DNA from: Endosaccharibacter trunci
Lineage (GTDB): Bacteria; Pseudomonadota; Alphaproteobacteria; Acetobacterales; Acetobacteraceae
Reading direction: 5' to 3'
Length of the DNA: 64,000 bases
NCBI GenBank assembly: GCA_024515975.1
Contig: JAMSKV010000005.1
Span: forward strand, 170,934 to 234,933
Shown: in pieces, positions 50,304 through 59,863 of the stretch
How positions within the stretch are numbered: position 1 is the first letter of the stretch
Layout of the letters: the number at the start of each line of letters is the position of its first letter
The notes under the pieces: model-generated
Database searches by the model: none
The model's input: the letters and a program-made list of their open reading frames with translations, nothing else
Told to the model about the DNA's origin: nothing
Position numbers and translations under genes: made by a program

Positions 50304-52133
50304 ATGGCCCTTCTGGAGATCGTGACTGAGGACGATCGGATCCTGGTCAGGCAGCGCGACGGGCGCCTGGTCGTGCTCCATAACCAGGGAGAGCCGGCGC
50401 TCCCGCTCATGGATGGGTGGAGCAGCGACGGCGTGCTGGATTGCTTCGCGCCGATCTATCTCGTGGTTCTCAGGCATGTGCGCGGGGCTCGCGCCTACTG
50501 GCTGCTCGATGAGAGCATGGGCCGGGTCTCCATCGACCTGTATCTTACGAAGGATCCGTTTCTCGACACGTTGCGGCGGCAAGCCATCGCCGTTTTCGGC
50601 CGGTTGCATGACGCGGTCGTCGCGCCGGCACTCCCGGAAGTCGGGGAGGCGTTCGACGGGCTGGACCGGCTCGACGACGAGGCCCTCCGTTGGCTGGCCG
50701 AGCTGGGGGTGGACGGCCTGCTGCCGGGAATCACGGAAATCGCGGTTTCGGACGGCGAGGAGTGCGTGGCGGGGTTCCGCCTGGCCGACCTGAAGCGGAC
50801 GCTGGCGAACGATTTGCGCGCGCAGTATCGTCAGGTCATCGTCGGTGGAGAGATGGTCTGCGCCGCGCCCGATGGCGGCGATCCCTGCGCCGCCGAACTC
50901 GGCATGGTCATGGCCGACCGGACCACCGTCTACCGGTTCTCGAATGCCGCATGCGGTGCGTTCTACCTGACGACCAAGGACTACTACGACCGCACCTTCT
51001 CGCTCTACATCCCAGGCGCCCGCCTCTACGCGAGCAACCCGCATGCGCTCCCGCTCCGCCTGGTCCTGGTGCGGCTTCTGGCGCATGCGGCGTCGCAATT
51101 CCGTCGCCTGCGCGCCGTTCTGTCGCCGCCGCGCAAGCCGATGCGGGCCGCCAATTTCGTCGCCGATTATCCCAACGTCCATATCGGTCACGTCCTGTGG
51201 AACGATCTCACCGGGCTCGATGAGCTTTCCAGAACCATTCCGGCGGGACTTCTGCCCGAGGTGGTGGTCCTAAACGCCGAGCAGGAAAGCGAGGCGTTCG
51301 GCCGGATCGAGCGTCTGTTTCCCGAATTCGAAGGCCGAGTCAGCCGGCCGCCGATCGAATGGTCGGACGCCGCCGCCCATATCTACGACAACAATCTGTT
51401 CTTCATGCGCTACATGGGGATGCATATCTCCGGCGATCTGCGCAGACGCGTTCTCTCTCTGGCGGCGGAGGACGGGCGGCTGGACGCGGACCGGAAGATC
51501 GCCGCCCGCCTCTCGGCCGAGGGGCGCCCATGCGTTCTGCTCGGGCTGCGCTTCGGCAACCGGACGCTGGAGGACCAGCTCGGCTTTCTGTGTCACGTCA
51601 TCGAGCATCTGAGCGCCCGATATGGCAGCCTGGCCGTGGTCCTGGACGGGATGAACTCCCGGATCGGATCGGACCCATCCACGCAGTACGGCGTCTTCGG
51701 TCCGCGTACCTCCGAGCCGCTTCTGTTCTCCGAGCTGAGAATCGTCCTGGCGCTGCGCGCACGGTTCGAAAGCAAAGCGGTGACGATCATCAGTACGGTT
51801 GGATCGCCGCTCAGTTGCAGCCTGTTCTGGGGACAGCAATGCCGTTTCTTCGTGGCCCCCTGGGGCGCCGCCCTGGCCAAGTATCGCTGGCTCTGCAACC
51901 TGCCAGGCTTCGTCGTCTCCAACACCAATAATCTCGCCGCGCCGCTGAGCGACATGCGCATCTACCATGATCCGGAGTTCATGGAAGGGCCGACCGACCT
52001 TGTGTTCATTGCCCTGGAACACGTGGTCGACGCGCCCGGCGAAGCTGGTTTCTACGCCAATTTCTCCGTCGATCAGGCCGCGGTCAGCAACGGGATCGAC
52101 CGGTTGATCGAGGCCACCGGCGGAGCCGGCTGA
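50304..52133 (+). CDS. Unknown protein, possible glycosyltransferase
   Basis: A 609-residue cytoplasmic protein of no clear family. The C-terminal third has a pattern of nucleotide-sugar enzymes: LLGLRFGNRTLEDQLGF, then VTIISTVGSPLSCSLFWGQQ and a WGAALAKYRWLCNLPG block similar to the Gly-Ala-Asn motif of GT61-type transferases. The N-terminal half (residues 1-280) is a mixed domain. No signal or membrane helix. The ATG at 50304 is 30 bases past nuoM. It probably belongs to the glycan genes of this region (inference). Confidence 0.55.
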   Translation: MALLEIVTEDDRILVRQRDGRLVVLHNQGEPALPLMDGWSSDGVLDCFAPIYLVVLRHVRGARAYWLLDESMGRVSIDLYLTKDPFLDTLRRQAIAVFGRLHDAVVAPALPEVGEAFDGLDRLDDEALRWLAELGVDGLLPGITEIAVSDGEECVAGFRLADLKRTLANDLRAQYRQVIVGGEMVCAAPDGGDPCAAELGMVMADRTTVYRFSNAACGAFYLTTKDYYDRTFSLYIPGARLYASNPHALPLRLVLVRLLAHAASQFRRLRAVLSPPRKPMRAANFVADYPNVHIGHVLWNDLTGLDELSRTIPAGLLPEVVVLNAEQESEAFGRIERLFPEFEGRVSRPPIEWSDAAAHIYDNNLFFMRYMGMHISGDLRRRVLSLAAEDGRLDADRKIAARLSAEGRPCVLLGLRFGNRTLEDQLGFLCHVIEHLSARYGSLAVVLDGMNSRIGSDPSTQYGVFGPRTSEPLLFSELRIVLALRARFESKAVTIISTVGSPLSCSLFWGQQCRFFVAPWGAALAKYRWLCNLPGFVVSNTNNLAAPLSDMRIYHDPEFMEGPTDLVFIALEHVVDAPGEAGFYANFSVDQAAVSNGIDRLIEATGGAG

Positions 52134-52188
52134 CCGCAAGACCCGGAGCGGGTTGGCGAAACCGTGCGACGCGTCCCATGTGTAGGAC

Positions 52189-53574
52189 ATGCCGCCAGCG
52201 ACCCATCCGGATCCGTCTTATCTTCCGCGCCCGCCCCTCCCGACCAGGCTGCGGACACAGCCTGAATCCTTCCTGGTGCTCAGGCGCAATCCGCTGGAAC
52301 TCTGGGGCGCTCCCGCCTATCGCGACCTGATCCTGCCCGGCCGCTTCCTTGGCCGGCAACAGGTTCTGCTCAACGATCCGGTCGCGATCCGGCATGTTCT
52401 GCTCGGCAACCAAGAGAATTATCGCCGCAACGCGCCCGCCAAGCGCGTGCTCGGACCTGTCCTCGGCGACGGGCTGTTCCTGGCCGAAGGCGAGGCGTGG
52501 CGGCATCAGCGCCGGGTGATCGCGCCCGCCCTGGCGCCGCGGGTCATGCCGGTGCTGGCGCGTCATGTCGTCTCCGTCAGCGAGCGCTTCGAGCGCGAGA
52601 TCGAGAGCGCTGCCGGACGTCCGATCGTGCTGATCGAGTGGCTGCAGCGACTGGCGCTCGACGTGGCCGGACAAAGCATGTTCTCGCTGGAAATGGGCGC
52701 CTTCGGTGCGGAATTGCGCGGCCTGCTGATCCGCTACGCTCGCGATTTCGCCAAGGTGGGTCTGCTCGACATGGTCCTGCCAGCCGACTGGACCACGCCG
52801 CTGGATCGCGGCCGCGCCCGGTTTCGCGCCGACTGGCTGGCCTTGATGGACCGGATCATCGACGCGCGCAGCCTCCTGCCGGCGCCCGGACCCGAGCAGC
52901 CGCGCGACCTGTTCGACCTGTTGCGCGATGCGCGCGATCCCGAGACAGGGCAGGGCTTCGACCATGCCCTGCTGCGGGATGAGGTCTCGACCCTGATCCT
53001 GGCCGGGCACGAGACCACGGCGGTGACCCTGTTCTGGGCCTGTTACGCCGCAGCCTCCCTCCCTGAAATGCAGGAGCGGATCGCCGCCGAAGCCGCCGTC
53101 GTCGATCTCGACGGCGAGGGGGCAGGCAAGGCCGCCTCGTCGCTGCCCTATACCCGCGCCTTCATCGACGAGGCGCTCCGGCTCTATCCGCCGGCCTATC
53201 TGCTCGTGCGCGAGGCGAAGGCGGCCGACCGCCTCGGCGATCTTGCGATCGAGCCCGGCACCATTGTCAGCATCTCGCCTTGGGTGCTGCACCGGCACGA
53301 AGCGCATTGGGGCGATCCGGACCGGTTCGATCCCGCACGCTTCCTGCCCGGCGCGGCGCCGCCCGACCGCATGGTCTATATCCCGTTCGGCGCCGGCCCG
53401 CGCATCTGCGTCGGCGCGCAGTTCGCCCTGACCGAGGCGGTGCTGGTGCTCGCCCGGCTGGTTCGGCGCTTCCGGCTCAGCCTTCCGGAAGGTGGCACCG
53501 TGCTGCCGCGCGCTTTGGTCACCACGCAGCCGGACCGGCCCGTGCGCTTCCGTCTCGCACCGCGCCGGCACTGA
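52189..53574 (+). CDS. Cytochrome P450
   Basis: A 461-residue haem monooxygenase. The haem-thiolate motif FGAGPRICVG has Cys407, the oxygen-activation motif LILAGHETT lies about residue 267, and the ExxR and PxxF regions are present (EALRLYPP). Length is that of bacterial P450s. No redox partner gene (ferredoxin or reductase) lies nearby. The ATG is 56 bases past the previous stop. The substrate is not predictable. Confidence 0.93.
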   Translation: MPPATHPDPSYLPRPPLPTRLRTQPESFLVLRRNPLELWGAPAYRDLILPGRFLGRQQVLLNDPVAIRHVLLGNQENYRRNAPAKRVLGPVLGDGLFLAEGEAWRHQRRVIAPALAPRVMPVLARHVVSVSERFEREIESAAGRPIVLIEWLQRLALDVAGQSMFSLEMGAFGAELRGLLIRYARDFAKVGLLDMVLPADWTTPLDRGRARFRADWLALMDRIIDARSLLPAPGPEQPRDLFDLLRDARDPETGQGFDHALLRDEVSTLILAGHETTAVTLFWACYAAASLPEMQERIAAEAAVVDLDGEGAGKAASSLPYTRAFIDEALRLYPPAYLLVREAKAADRLGDLAIEPGTIVSISPWVLHRHEAHWGDPDRFDPARFLPGAAPPDRMVYIPFGAGPRICVGAQFALTEAVLVLARLVRRFRLSLPEGGTVLPRALVTTQPDRPVRFRLAPRRH

Positions 53575-53585
53575 GTCCGACGAAA

Positions 53586-53613
53586 AAACCCCGGGACCTG
53601 TGCCCCGGGGTTT
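53586..53613. terminator. Strong bidirectional terminator after the P450 gene
   Basis: Arms AAACCCCGGG (53586-53595) and CCCGGGGTTT (53604-53613) with an 8-base loop, six A before it and T after, starting 12 bases after the P450 stop and before the convergent lipoprotein gene. Confidence 0.88.
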
Positions 53614-53790
53614 CCATCTTCCGTTTCCGGTCCGAGCGTCCGCCCGGTCAGACCGTCCCTGCGGTGGCGGAGAGGGTCATCCAGGCGGCTCCGCGCGGAG
53701 CCTTCGTCAGGCGATGAGACACTGGATCACCTCCTTTCAGTTGGTTGCGAGACGATTCTGCACTCCATCCCGAGCGGCGTGCAAGCGATT

Positions 53791-54381
53791 TCAGCTTCCC
53801 GGGGAAGCCCGGCATACATCCTCCGACGCGTTCCCTTCCGGCAAAGCGGTTCGGAATGTCATGGCGATCGCCTCGCTGGGCGAACAGAAGACGCGGCGCG
53901 TGGTCTGCACGCCGATCTGATCGAAGGAGGCGCCGTCGCCGTCGGTCTGCAGGCGCAGCGTGCGGATCACCATGCGCTTCGGCTCGCCCCGGGCGCCCGT
54001 GTCGGCGCCGTCCGGCCCGGCCACGAACAGCAAGGTCGCGGGCATGCCGCCCACCTTGGCGCGGGCCAGCACCAGGGCCCGGCCACGCCCCTCCAGGCTC
54101 GATACCCGCGCCCCGGCGTCGTTCTCGAGGCCGACCACGTCCCAGCCTCGCGCGCCGCTCGCGCGCGGCAGCATCGCCATCAGCACGGGCGCGTGCCAGA
54201 CCGGATCGCGCGCTTCCACCACCAGGCCCTGGCGTCCGTCCGGGGCCAGATGCTGCACGGTGGTGGCGCCTTCGCCAAGATCGAGCGGCACGACGCTGCT
54301 GATCCTGTCGGAACCGCGGGCCATGCAGCCCGAGAGCGGAACGGAGAGAAGCAGCAGCAGCAGCGGCAGGGATCGGGTCAT
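53791..54381 (-). CDS. Lipoprotein of unknown function
   Basis: A 196-residue lipoprotein: LLLLLLSVPLSGC puts the lipid-bearing Cys at residue 19. The mature part is beta-rich (GRGRALVLARAKVGGMPATLLFVAG) with no recognised domain. It stands between parE (upstream on the minus strand, 55 bases) and the P450 terminator, and may be co-transcribed with parE. Confidence 0.75.
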   Translation of the reverse strand: MTRSLPLLLLLLSVPLSGCMARGSDRISSVVPLDLGEGATTVQHLAPDGRQGLVVEARDPVWHAPVLMAMLPRASGARGWDVVGLENDAGARVSSLEGRGRALVLARAKVGGMPATLLFVAGPDGADTGARGEPKRMVIRTLRLQTDGDGASFDQIGVQTTRRVFCSPSEAIAMTFRTALPEGNASEDVCRASPGS

Positions 54382-54436
54382 CCGCCCGACCCTAGATCAA
54401 GGATGTCCGTCAGAACAACGCAGCGGCACCCGGACC

Positions 54437-56503
54437 CTACAGGTCGATATCCGCCCGCTGCGCGTTGGCCTGGATGAACTGGAACCGCAGCTCCGGCCGG
54501 CGTCCCATCAGATCCTCCACCCGCCGTTCGGTTTCCTCCGCGTGTTCCGGCAACGCCACCACGCGCAGCAGGGTGCGGTGCTTCGGGTCCATGGTGGTGC
54601 GCTTCAGATCGGCGGGCGGCATCTCGCCCAGACCCTTGAAGCGGCTCACCTCGATCTTGGCGCCGGTCTTGAACGCGGTCTTGATCTTCCGCTCACGGTC
54701 GCGGTCGTCCATCGCATAGACGGTCCTGGCGCCCTGGGTGAGGCGGTAGAGCGGCGGCTGGGCCAGGAACAGATGGCCGCCGCGGATCAGTTCCGGCAGT
54801 TCGCGATAGAAGAAGGTCATCAGCAGGGACGCGATATGCGCGCCGTCCACATCCGCGTCCGTCATGATGATGACGCGGCCGTAGCGTAGCCGAGTGCCGT
54901 CGTAATGCTTGCCCTGGCCGCAGCCGAGCGCTTCCACCAGGTCGCGCAGTTCTTGGTTGCCGCGCAGCTTCTCGGTCGAGGCGCTGGCGACGTTCAGGAT
55001 CTTGCCGCGCAGCGGCAGCACCGCCTGGGTCTCGCGATCGCGCGCCTGCTTGGCGGAGCCGCCGGCGCTGTCGCCCTCCACCAGGAAGATCTCTGTCTCG
55101 GCCGCGTTCTCGCGCGTGCAGTCGGTCAGCTTGCCGGGCAGACGCAGGCGTCGGGTCGCGCTCTTGCGCGGCGTGTCCTTGCTTTCCTTGCGGCGCAGAC
55201 GCTCCTCGGCCCGCTCCACGATCGCCGCCAGCAGGGCGTCGGCCTGGGCCGGATGGCCGGCCAGCCAGTGGTCGAACCGATCGCGGAGCGCCGTTTCCAC
55301 CAAACGGGTGGCTTCGGTGCTGGTCAGCTTTTCCTTGGTCTGTCCCTGGAACTGCGGATCGCGGATGAAGGCGGACAGCTTGGCGGCCACAGCACCCAGC
55401 AGGTCTTCCGCCGTGACCTGGGCGGCGCGCTTGTTGTTGCGGGTCTCGCCCCAGGCGCGCAGGCCCTTCAGCAGCGCGTTGCGAAACCCGGTCTCGTGGG
55501 TGCCGCCCTGCGGCGTCGGAATGGTGTTGCAGTACGAGGACAGCGCGCTCTGCCCGGAATCGAGCCACGCCACCGCCCATTCCACACGGCCGGTATTCCC
55601 GCCATCGGAAGCGGCCGGCAGATCGGCCTCGCCCGACCACAGCTCGCACAACAGGGGCGGCGTCTCGCCCAGCTCGTCGCGCAGGCTGTCGGCCAGGCCG
55701 CCGGGGAAATGCAGCACCGCCCGGTCCGGCACGTCGTCGCGCCCCGCCACCAGGGAGGGGTCGCACTCCCAGCGTATGGTGACGCCGCGGAACAGATAGG
55801 CCTTGGACCGGCACAGGCGGAACAGGCGCAGCGGCTGGAACGCCAGGCCGCCGAAAATCTCCGTATCGGGAATAAAGGAGATCCGGGTACCGCGCCTGTT
55901 CTGGGTCGGGCCGATCTTTTCCACCGGCCCTTGCGGAATGCCGCGCGCGTAGTCCTGGCGCCACACGGCGCGGTCGCGCGCCACCTCCACCTCCAGTACC
56001 GAAGAGAGCGCGTTCACCACCGAGGAGCCGACGCCGTGCAGGCCGCCGGAGGTGGCGTAGGCCTTGCCGGAAAACTTGCCGCCGGAATGCAGCGTGGTGA
56101 GGATCACCTCCAGCGCGGAGCGGTCGGTGAATTTCGGGTGCGGGTCGACGGGGATGCCGCGTCCGTTATCGGTCACGGTCAGCCGGTTGCCGGGCGACAG
56201 CTTGAGGTCGATCGTGTTGGCGTGTCCGGCCACCGCCTCGTCCATGGCGTTGTCCAGGATCTCCGCGGCAAGGTGGTGCAGAGCGGTCTCGTCCGTGCCG
56301 CCGATATACATGCCCGGCCGGCGCCGGACCGGCTCCAGCCCCTCCAGCACCTCGATGTCGCTGGCCGAATAGCTCGCTTCCGCCGCCGCGCGCGCCGGCT
56401 TCGGCCCGGATGCGCGCGACGGAGCCTGGGCTGGAGCCGGGGCCGGACTCGGCTCGGGCTTGCGCGCAGGTGTACCGGGTCCGTCGGAGAACAAGTCGTT
56501 CAT
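54437..56503 (-). CDS. parE: DNA topoisomerase IV subunit B
   Basis: A 688-residue type II topoisomerase ATPase subunit that decatenates chromosomes with ParC. The GHKL ATPase has EILDNAMDEA and DNGRGIPVD, the transducer follows, and the Toprim domain has EGDSAGGSAKQARDR and DADVDGAHI. ParE is favoured over GyrB by the length (about 690) and lack of the GyrB insert. The first 45 residues are Pro/Ala-rich and disordered. parC is not in the window. Confidence 0.95.
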   Translation of the reverse strand: MNDLFSDGPGTPARKPEPSPAPAPAQAPSRASGPKPARAAAEASYSASDIEVLEGLEPVRRRPGMYIGGTDETALHHLAAEILDNAMDEAVAGHANTIDLKLSPGNRLTVTDNGRGIPVDPHPKFTDRSALEVILTTLHSGGKFSGKAYATSGGLHGVGSSVVNALSSVLEVEVARDRAVWRQDYARGIPQGPVEKIGPTQNRRGTRISFIPDTEIFGGLAFQPLRLFRLCRSKAYLFRGVTIRWECDPSLVAGRDDVPDRAVLHFPGGLADSLRDELGETPPLLCELWSGEADLPAASDGGNTGRVEWAVAWLDSGQSALSSYCNTIPTPQGGTHETGFRNALLKGLRAWGETRNNKRAAQVTAEDLLGAVAAKLSAFIRDPQFQGQTKEKLTSTEATRLVETALRDRFDHWLAGHPAQADALLAAIVERAEERLRRKESKDTPRKSATRRLRLPGKLTDCTRENAAETEIFLVEGDSAGGSAKQARDRETQAVLPLRGKILNVASASTEKLRGNQELRDLVEALGCGQGKHYDGTRLRYGRVIIMTDADVDGAHIASLLMTFFYRELPELIRGGHLFLAQPPLYRLTQGARTVYAMDDRDRERKIKTAFKTGAKIEVSRFKGLGEMPPADLKRTTMDPKHRTLLRVVALPEHAEETERRVEDLMGRRPELRFQFIQANAQRADIDL

Positions 56504-56686
56504 GATTGGTTCTTGCTCCCGTCGGCCGCCGCGTCAAGGGTATAGGCGAGGCCGTGGTGGGGAAGAAGGCTGCGGCGATCCAATCGTGTATCGCCGCCCT
56601 GTCGTTACGAATATCTGACTTGCGGCTCATGATGGGCGTCGCAACATAGGGACGCGAGGCCAGGCGGCCCCTGGGTCGGAGGTCGC

Positions 56687-59600
56687 ATGGGTCTGGTGAA
56701 GTTCGCCCTGAAGTTCCGCGTCACCTTCTACGTGATCGCGGTGCTGATCATGCTCGCCGGTGGTGGTGCTGCGTTCGTGATGCCGCGCGACGTGCTGCCG
56801 GAGGTGAACATTCCGGTCGTCACCGTGCTCTGGACCTATACCGGCCTGGCCGCCCCGGCGATGCAGAATCAGGTCACGGCCTATAGCGAGCTGGCGCTCG
56901 GCAACAACGTGGTCGGCATCCGCGAGATGAACAGCACCACGCTGCAGGGCATCACCATCACCAAGATCTATTTCCAGCCCGGCACCGACATCTCGCTGGC
57001 GCTGACCCAGGTGACGGCGGCCACCAACGCGATCCGCGGCCTGCTGCCGCCGGGAATCCAGCCCCCGATCATCCTGCGCTTTTCGGCTTCTTCCGTGCCG
57101 GTGATCCAGATCGCCGCCACCTCGGCCGTGGAAAGCCAGGCTTCGGTCTACAACTACGTCCGCTTCCAGCTTCGTACCACGCTGCAGACCACGCCCGGCA
57201 CCACCATGCCGCCGCCCTACGGGGGCGTGCCGGAACAGGTGATGATCGACCTCGATCCGCACAAGCTGCAGGCGTACGGGCTCACCCCGCAGGCGGTCGA
57301 GACGCAGGTCAACGATCAGATCCTCACCTTGCCGTCGGGCCTCGCCAAGCTCGGCCAGACCCAGTTCATCTTCCGGCTCAATACCCTGCCGGCGCTGCTC
57401 GACACGCTGAACCAGATCCCGATCAAGGTGGTGAACGGCTCGCCGATCCTGCTGCGCGATATCGGCTGGGCGCGGGCCGGGGGGCCGCCACAGCAGAACA
57501 TGGTGCATGTCGACGGCCATCTCGGGCTGCTGCTGCCGGTGCTCAAGAATGGCGGCACCTCGACCACGGCGATCACCGAGAACGTCAAGTCGATGCTGCC
57601 CGGCATCCGCGCCGCGGCGCCCAAGGACATCAAGATCGTGTCCTTGTTCGACCAGTCGGTGTTCGTGTCCGACGCCATTTTCGAGGTGGCGGAAGAAGGC
57701 GTGATCGCCGCCGGCCTGACCGGGCTGATGATCCTGCTGTTCCTGGGCTCCTGGCGCCCGACCCTGGTCGTGCTGATCTCGATTCCGCTTGCCGTGCTCA
57801 CGTCTCTCGCCATTTTGGCGGCGCTGGGCGAGAGCATGAACGTCATGACCCTGGGCGGTCTCGCGCTCGCGGTCGGCATCCTGGTCGATGACGCCACGGT
57901 GGCGATCGAGAACACCTATCGCGTGCTCGAGGACGGGACGGAGTTTCGGCAAGCGGTGGTGGAGGGCGCCGCCAGCATCGCCAAGGCGACGCTGATCTCC
58001 ACCCTGTCGATCTGCTCGGCCTTCGTCTCTGTCCTGTTCCTGAGCGGCGCGCCGAAATACATCTTTACCCCGCAGGCCCTGGCCGTGGTGTTCGCCATGC
58101 TCGCCTCCTACGGCCTGTCGCGCACGCTGGTGCCGATCCTGATCGATGTGCTGGTGGGGCCCGAGCAGCGACGCGAGAAGAAACCGCGATCGGGAAAGCC
58201 GGGCTTCTTCGCCCGCTTCCATGCCGGGTTCGAGCGCCGCTTCAAGCGCTTCCACGACGGCTATCTCGGCTTGCTGCATGTGGTGCTGGAGCGCCGGCTG
58301 GCCACCGGCGCCGTGGTCGGCTCGGTGCTGCTCGTCGCCGTTTGTTTGTTCCCGTTCCTCGGCCGCGATTATTTCCCGACCATCCAGAGCGGCCAGATCA
58401 CCCTGCATGTGCGCGCCAAATCGGGCCTGCGCATCGAGGAGACCGCCAAGCTGTTCCAGAAGGTCGAGGACCTGATCCGCGAGCAGGCCGGCCCCGGCGG
58501 CGTGACCACGATCGTCGACAATATCGGCCTGCCCTCGATCACCTATAACCTTGCTTTCAACGACGGCACCTTCATCGGCTACAATGACGGGCAGATCCTC
58601 GCCACGCTCAAATCCGGCATTTCCAGCACGGCGCTGACGAAGAAGCTGCGCGTGGCGCTGCGGCAGCGTTTCCCCGACGCCGTGTTCTATTTCCAGCCCG
58701 CCGACATGATCACCCAGATCCTCGATTTCGGCGTGCCGTCGCAGATCGACGTGCAGGTGACCGGCCGGCACAAGGAGGTCGATCTCAAGACCGCCCGCGC
58801 GCTCGAGGACCGGATCCGGCGGATGAAGGGGCTGGTGGACGTCCATCTGCAACAGGTGACCGACGCGCCCGAATTCTTCACCGAGATCGACCGCCAGCGC
58901 GCCGCGGAGCTCGGACTGACCGAGCAGCAGATCGCCAACCAGGTCAACATCTCCCTGTCCGGCTCGTTCCAGGTCGCACCCAATTTCTGGACCGATCCCA
59001 AGACCGGCATTCCCTGGCAGGTCACAGCGCAGACGCCCGAATACCGGGTAGACAATTTCGGCGCCGTCGCCAACACGCCCATCTATGCCGAGAACAACGG
59101 CACGCAGAGCGCCCAGCCCATCACCCTGCTGCGCAACGTCGCCACCTTCCATCGCGGGGTGGAGGACAGCGTGCTCAACCACGTCAACGCCGCGCCGACC
59201 TATGACGTCTATGCCGCCGTGCAGGACAGCGATCTCGGCTCCGCGGAACGGCAGATCGACCGGGCCGTGGCGGAGGCGCGCAAATCGTTGCCGCCCGGCG
59301 ACAAGATCGTGGTGCGCGGCCAGATCGAGAGCATGAACAGCGCGTTCCTGCATATCGAGATCGGGCTCGCCGTCGCCGTGATCGCGGTCTACCTGCTGAT
59401 GGTGCTGAACTACCAGGACTGGGGCGACCCGTTCGTGGTGCTGTGCGCCTTGCCGCTGGTGTTCTGCGGCATCGTATTCTCCTTGTTCATCACCCACACC
59501 ACCTTCTCGATCGCCTCGCTGATGGGCGCGATCATGAGCGTGGGCGTGGCCTCGGCGAACTCGATCCTGCTGGTGACCTTCGCCCGCGAGCATCGCATCG

Positions 59601-59863
59601 AGACCGGCTGCTCGGCGCTGGAAGGGGCCATCGCCGCCGGCGAGGCGCGTCTGCGGCCGGTGCTGATGACCGCCGGCGCCATGGTGGTGGGCCTGCTGCC
59701 CATGGCGCTCGACCTGGGCCAGGGCGGCGAACAGAACGCGGCCCTGGCGCGTGCCGTGATCGGCGGCATTCTGGTCGGGACCTGCTCGACGCTTCTTTTC
59801 GTGCCGTTCCTCTACACCTTGCTGCGCAGCGGCCCCGTGCGGCCGCCGGAGGACTACGTATGA
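56687..59863 (+). CDS. RND-family efflux pump (inner-membrane subunit)
   Basis: A 1058-residue multidrug or solute exporter with 12 membrane helices and two large periplasmic loops. The proton-relay Asp pair is in VGILVDDATVAIEN (TM4). In TM10 the segment MSVGVASANSILLV lacks the Lys found in AcrB, so the proton path differs. The signature GGLALAVGILVDD and the size place it in the HAE/CusA group. It is followed by its adaptor gene, overlapping by four bases; in most operons the adaptor comes first. No outer-membrane channel gene is nearby. Confidence 0.93.
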   Translation: MGLVKFALKFRVTFYVIAVLIMLAGGGAAFVMPRDVLPEVNIPVVTVLWTYTGLAAPAMQNQVTAYSELALGNNVVGIREMNSTTLQGITITKIYFQPGTDISLALTQVTAATNAIRGLLPPGIQPPIILRFSASSVPVIQIAATSAVESQASVYNYVRFQLRTTLQTTPGTTMPPPYGGVPEQVMIDLDPHKLQAYGLTPQAVETQVNDQILTLPSGLAKLGQTQFIFRLNTLPALLDTLNQIPIKVVNGSPILLRDIGWARAGGPPQQNMVHVDGHLGLLLPVLKNGGTSTTAITENVKSMLPGIRAAAPKDIKIVSLFDQSVFVSDAIFEVAEEGVIAAGLTGLMILLFLGSWRPTLVVLISIPLAVLTSLAILAALGESMNVMTLGGLALAVGILVDDATVAIENTYRVLEDGTEFRQAVVEGAASIAKATLISTLSICSAFVSVLFLSGAPKYIFTPQALAVVFAMLASYGLSRTLVPILIDVLVGPEQRREKKPRSGKPGFFARFHAGFERRFKRFHDGYLGLLHVVLERRLATGAVVGSVLLVAVCLFPFLGRDYFPTIQSGQITLHVRAKSGLRIEETAKLFQKVEDLIREQAGPGGVTTIVDNIGLPSITYNLAFNDGTFIGYNDGQILATLKSGISSTALTKKLRVALRQRFPDAVFYFQPADMITQILDFGVPSQIDVQVTGRHKEVDLKTARALEDRIRRMKGLVDVHLQQVTDAPEFFTEIDRQRAAELGLTEQQIANQVNISLSGSFQVAPNFWTDPKTGIPWQVTAQTPEYRVDNFGAVANTPIYAENNGTQSAQPITLLRNVATFHRGVEDSVLNHVNAAPTYDVYAAVQDSDLGSAERQIDRAVAEARKSLPPGDKIVVRGQIESMNSAFLHIEIGLAVAVIAVYLLMVLNYQDWGDPFVVLCALPLVFCGIVFSLFITHTTFSIASLMGAIMSVGVASANSILLVTFAREHRIETGCSALEGAIAAGEARLRPVLMTAGAMVVGLLPMALDLGQGGEQNAALARAVIGGILVGTCSTLLFVPFLYTLLRSGPVRPPEDYV

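Noticed and set aside
56627..59593. 988-residue minus-strand open frame
   Set aside because: Antisense of the RND pump, Asp/His/Gln-rich; long because high GC removes stops.
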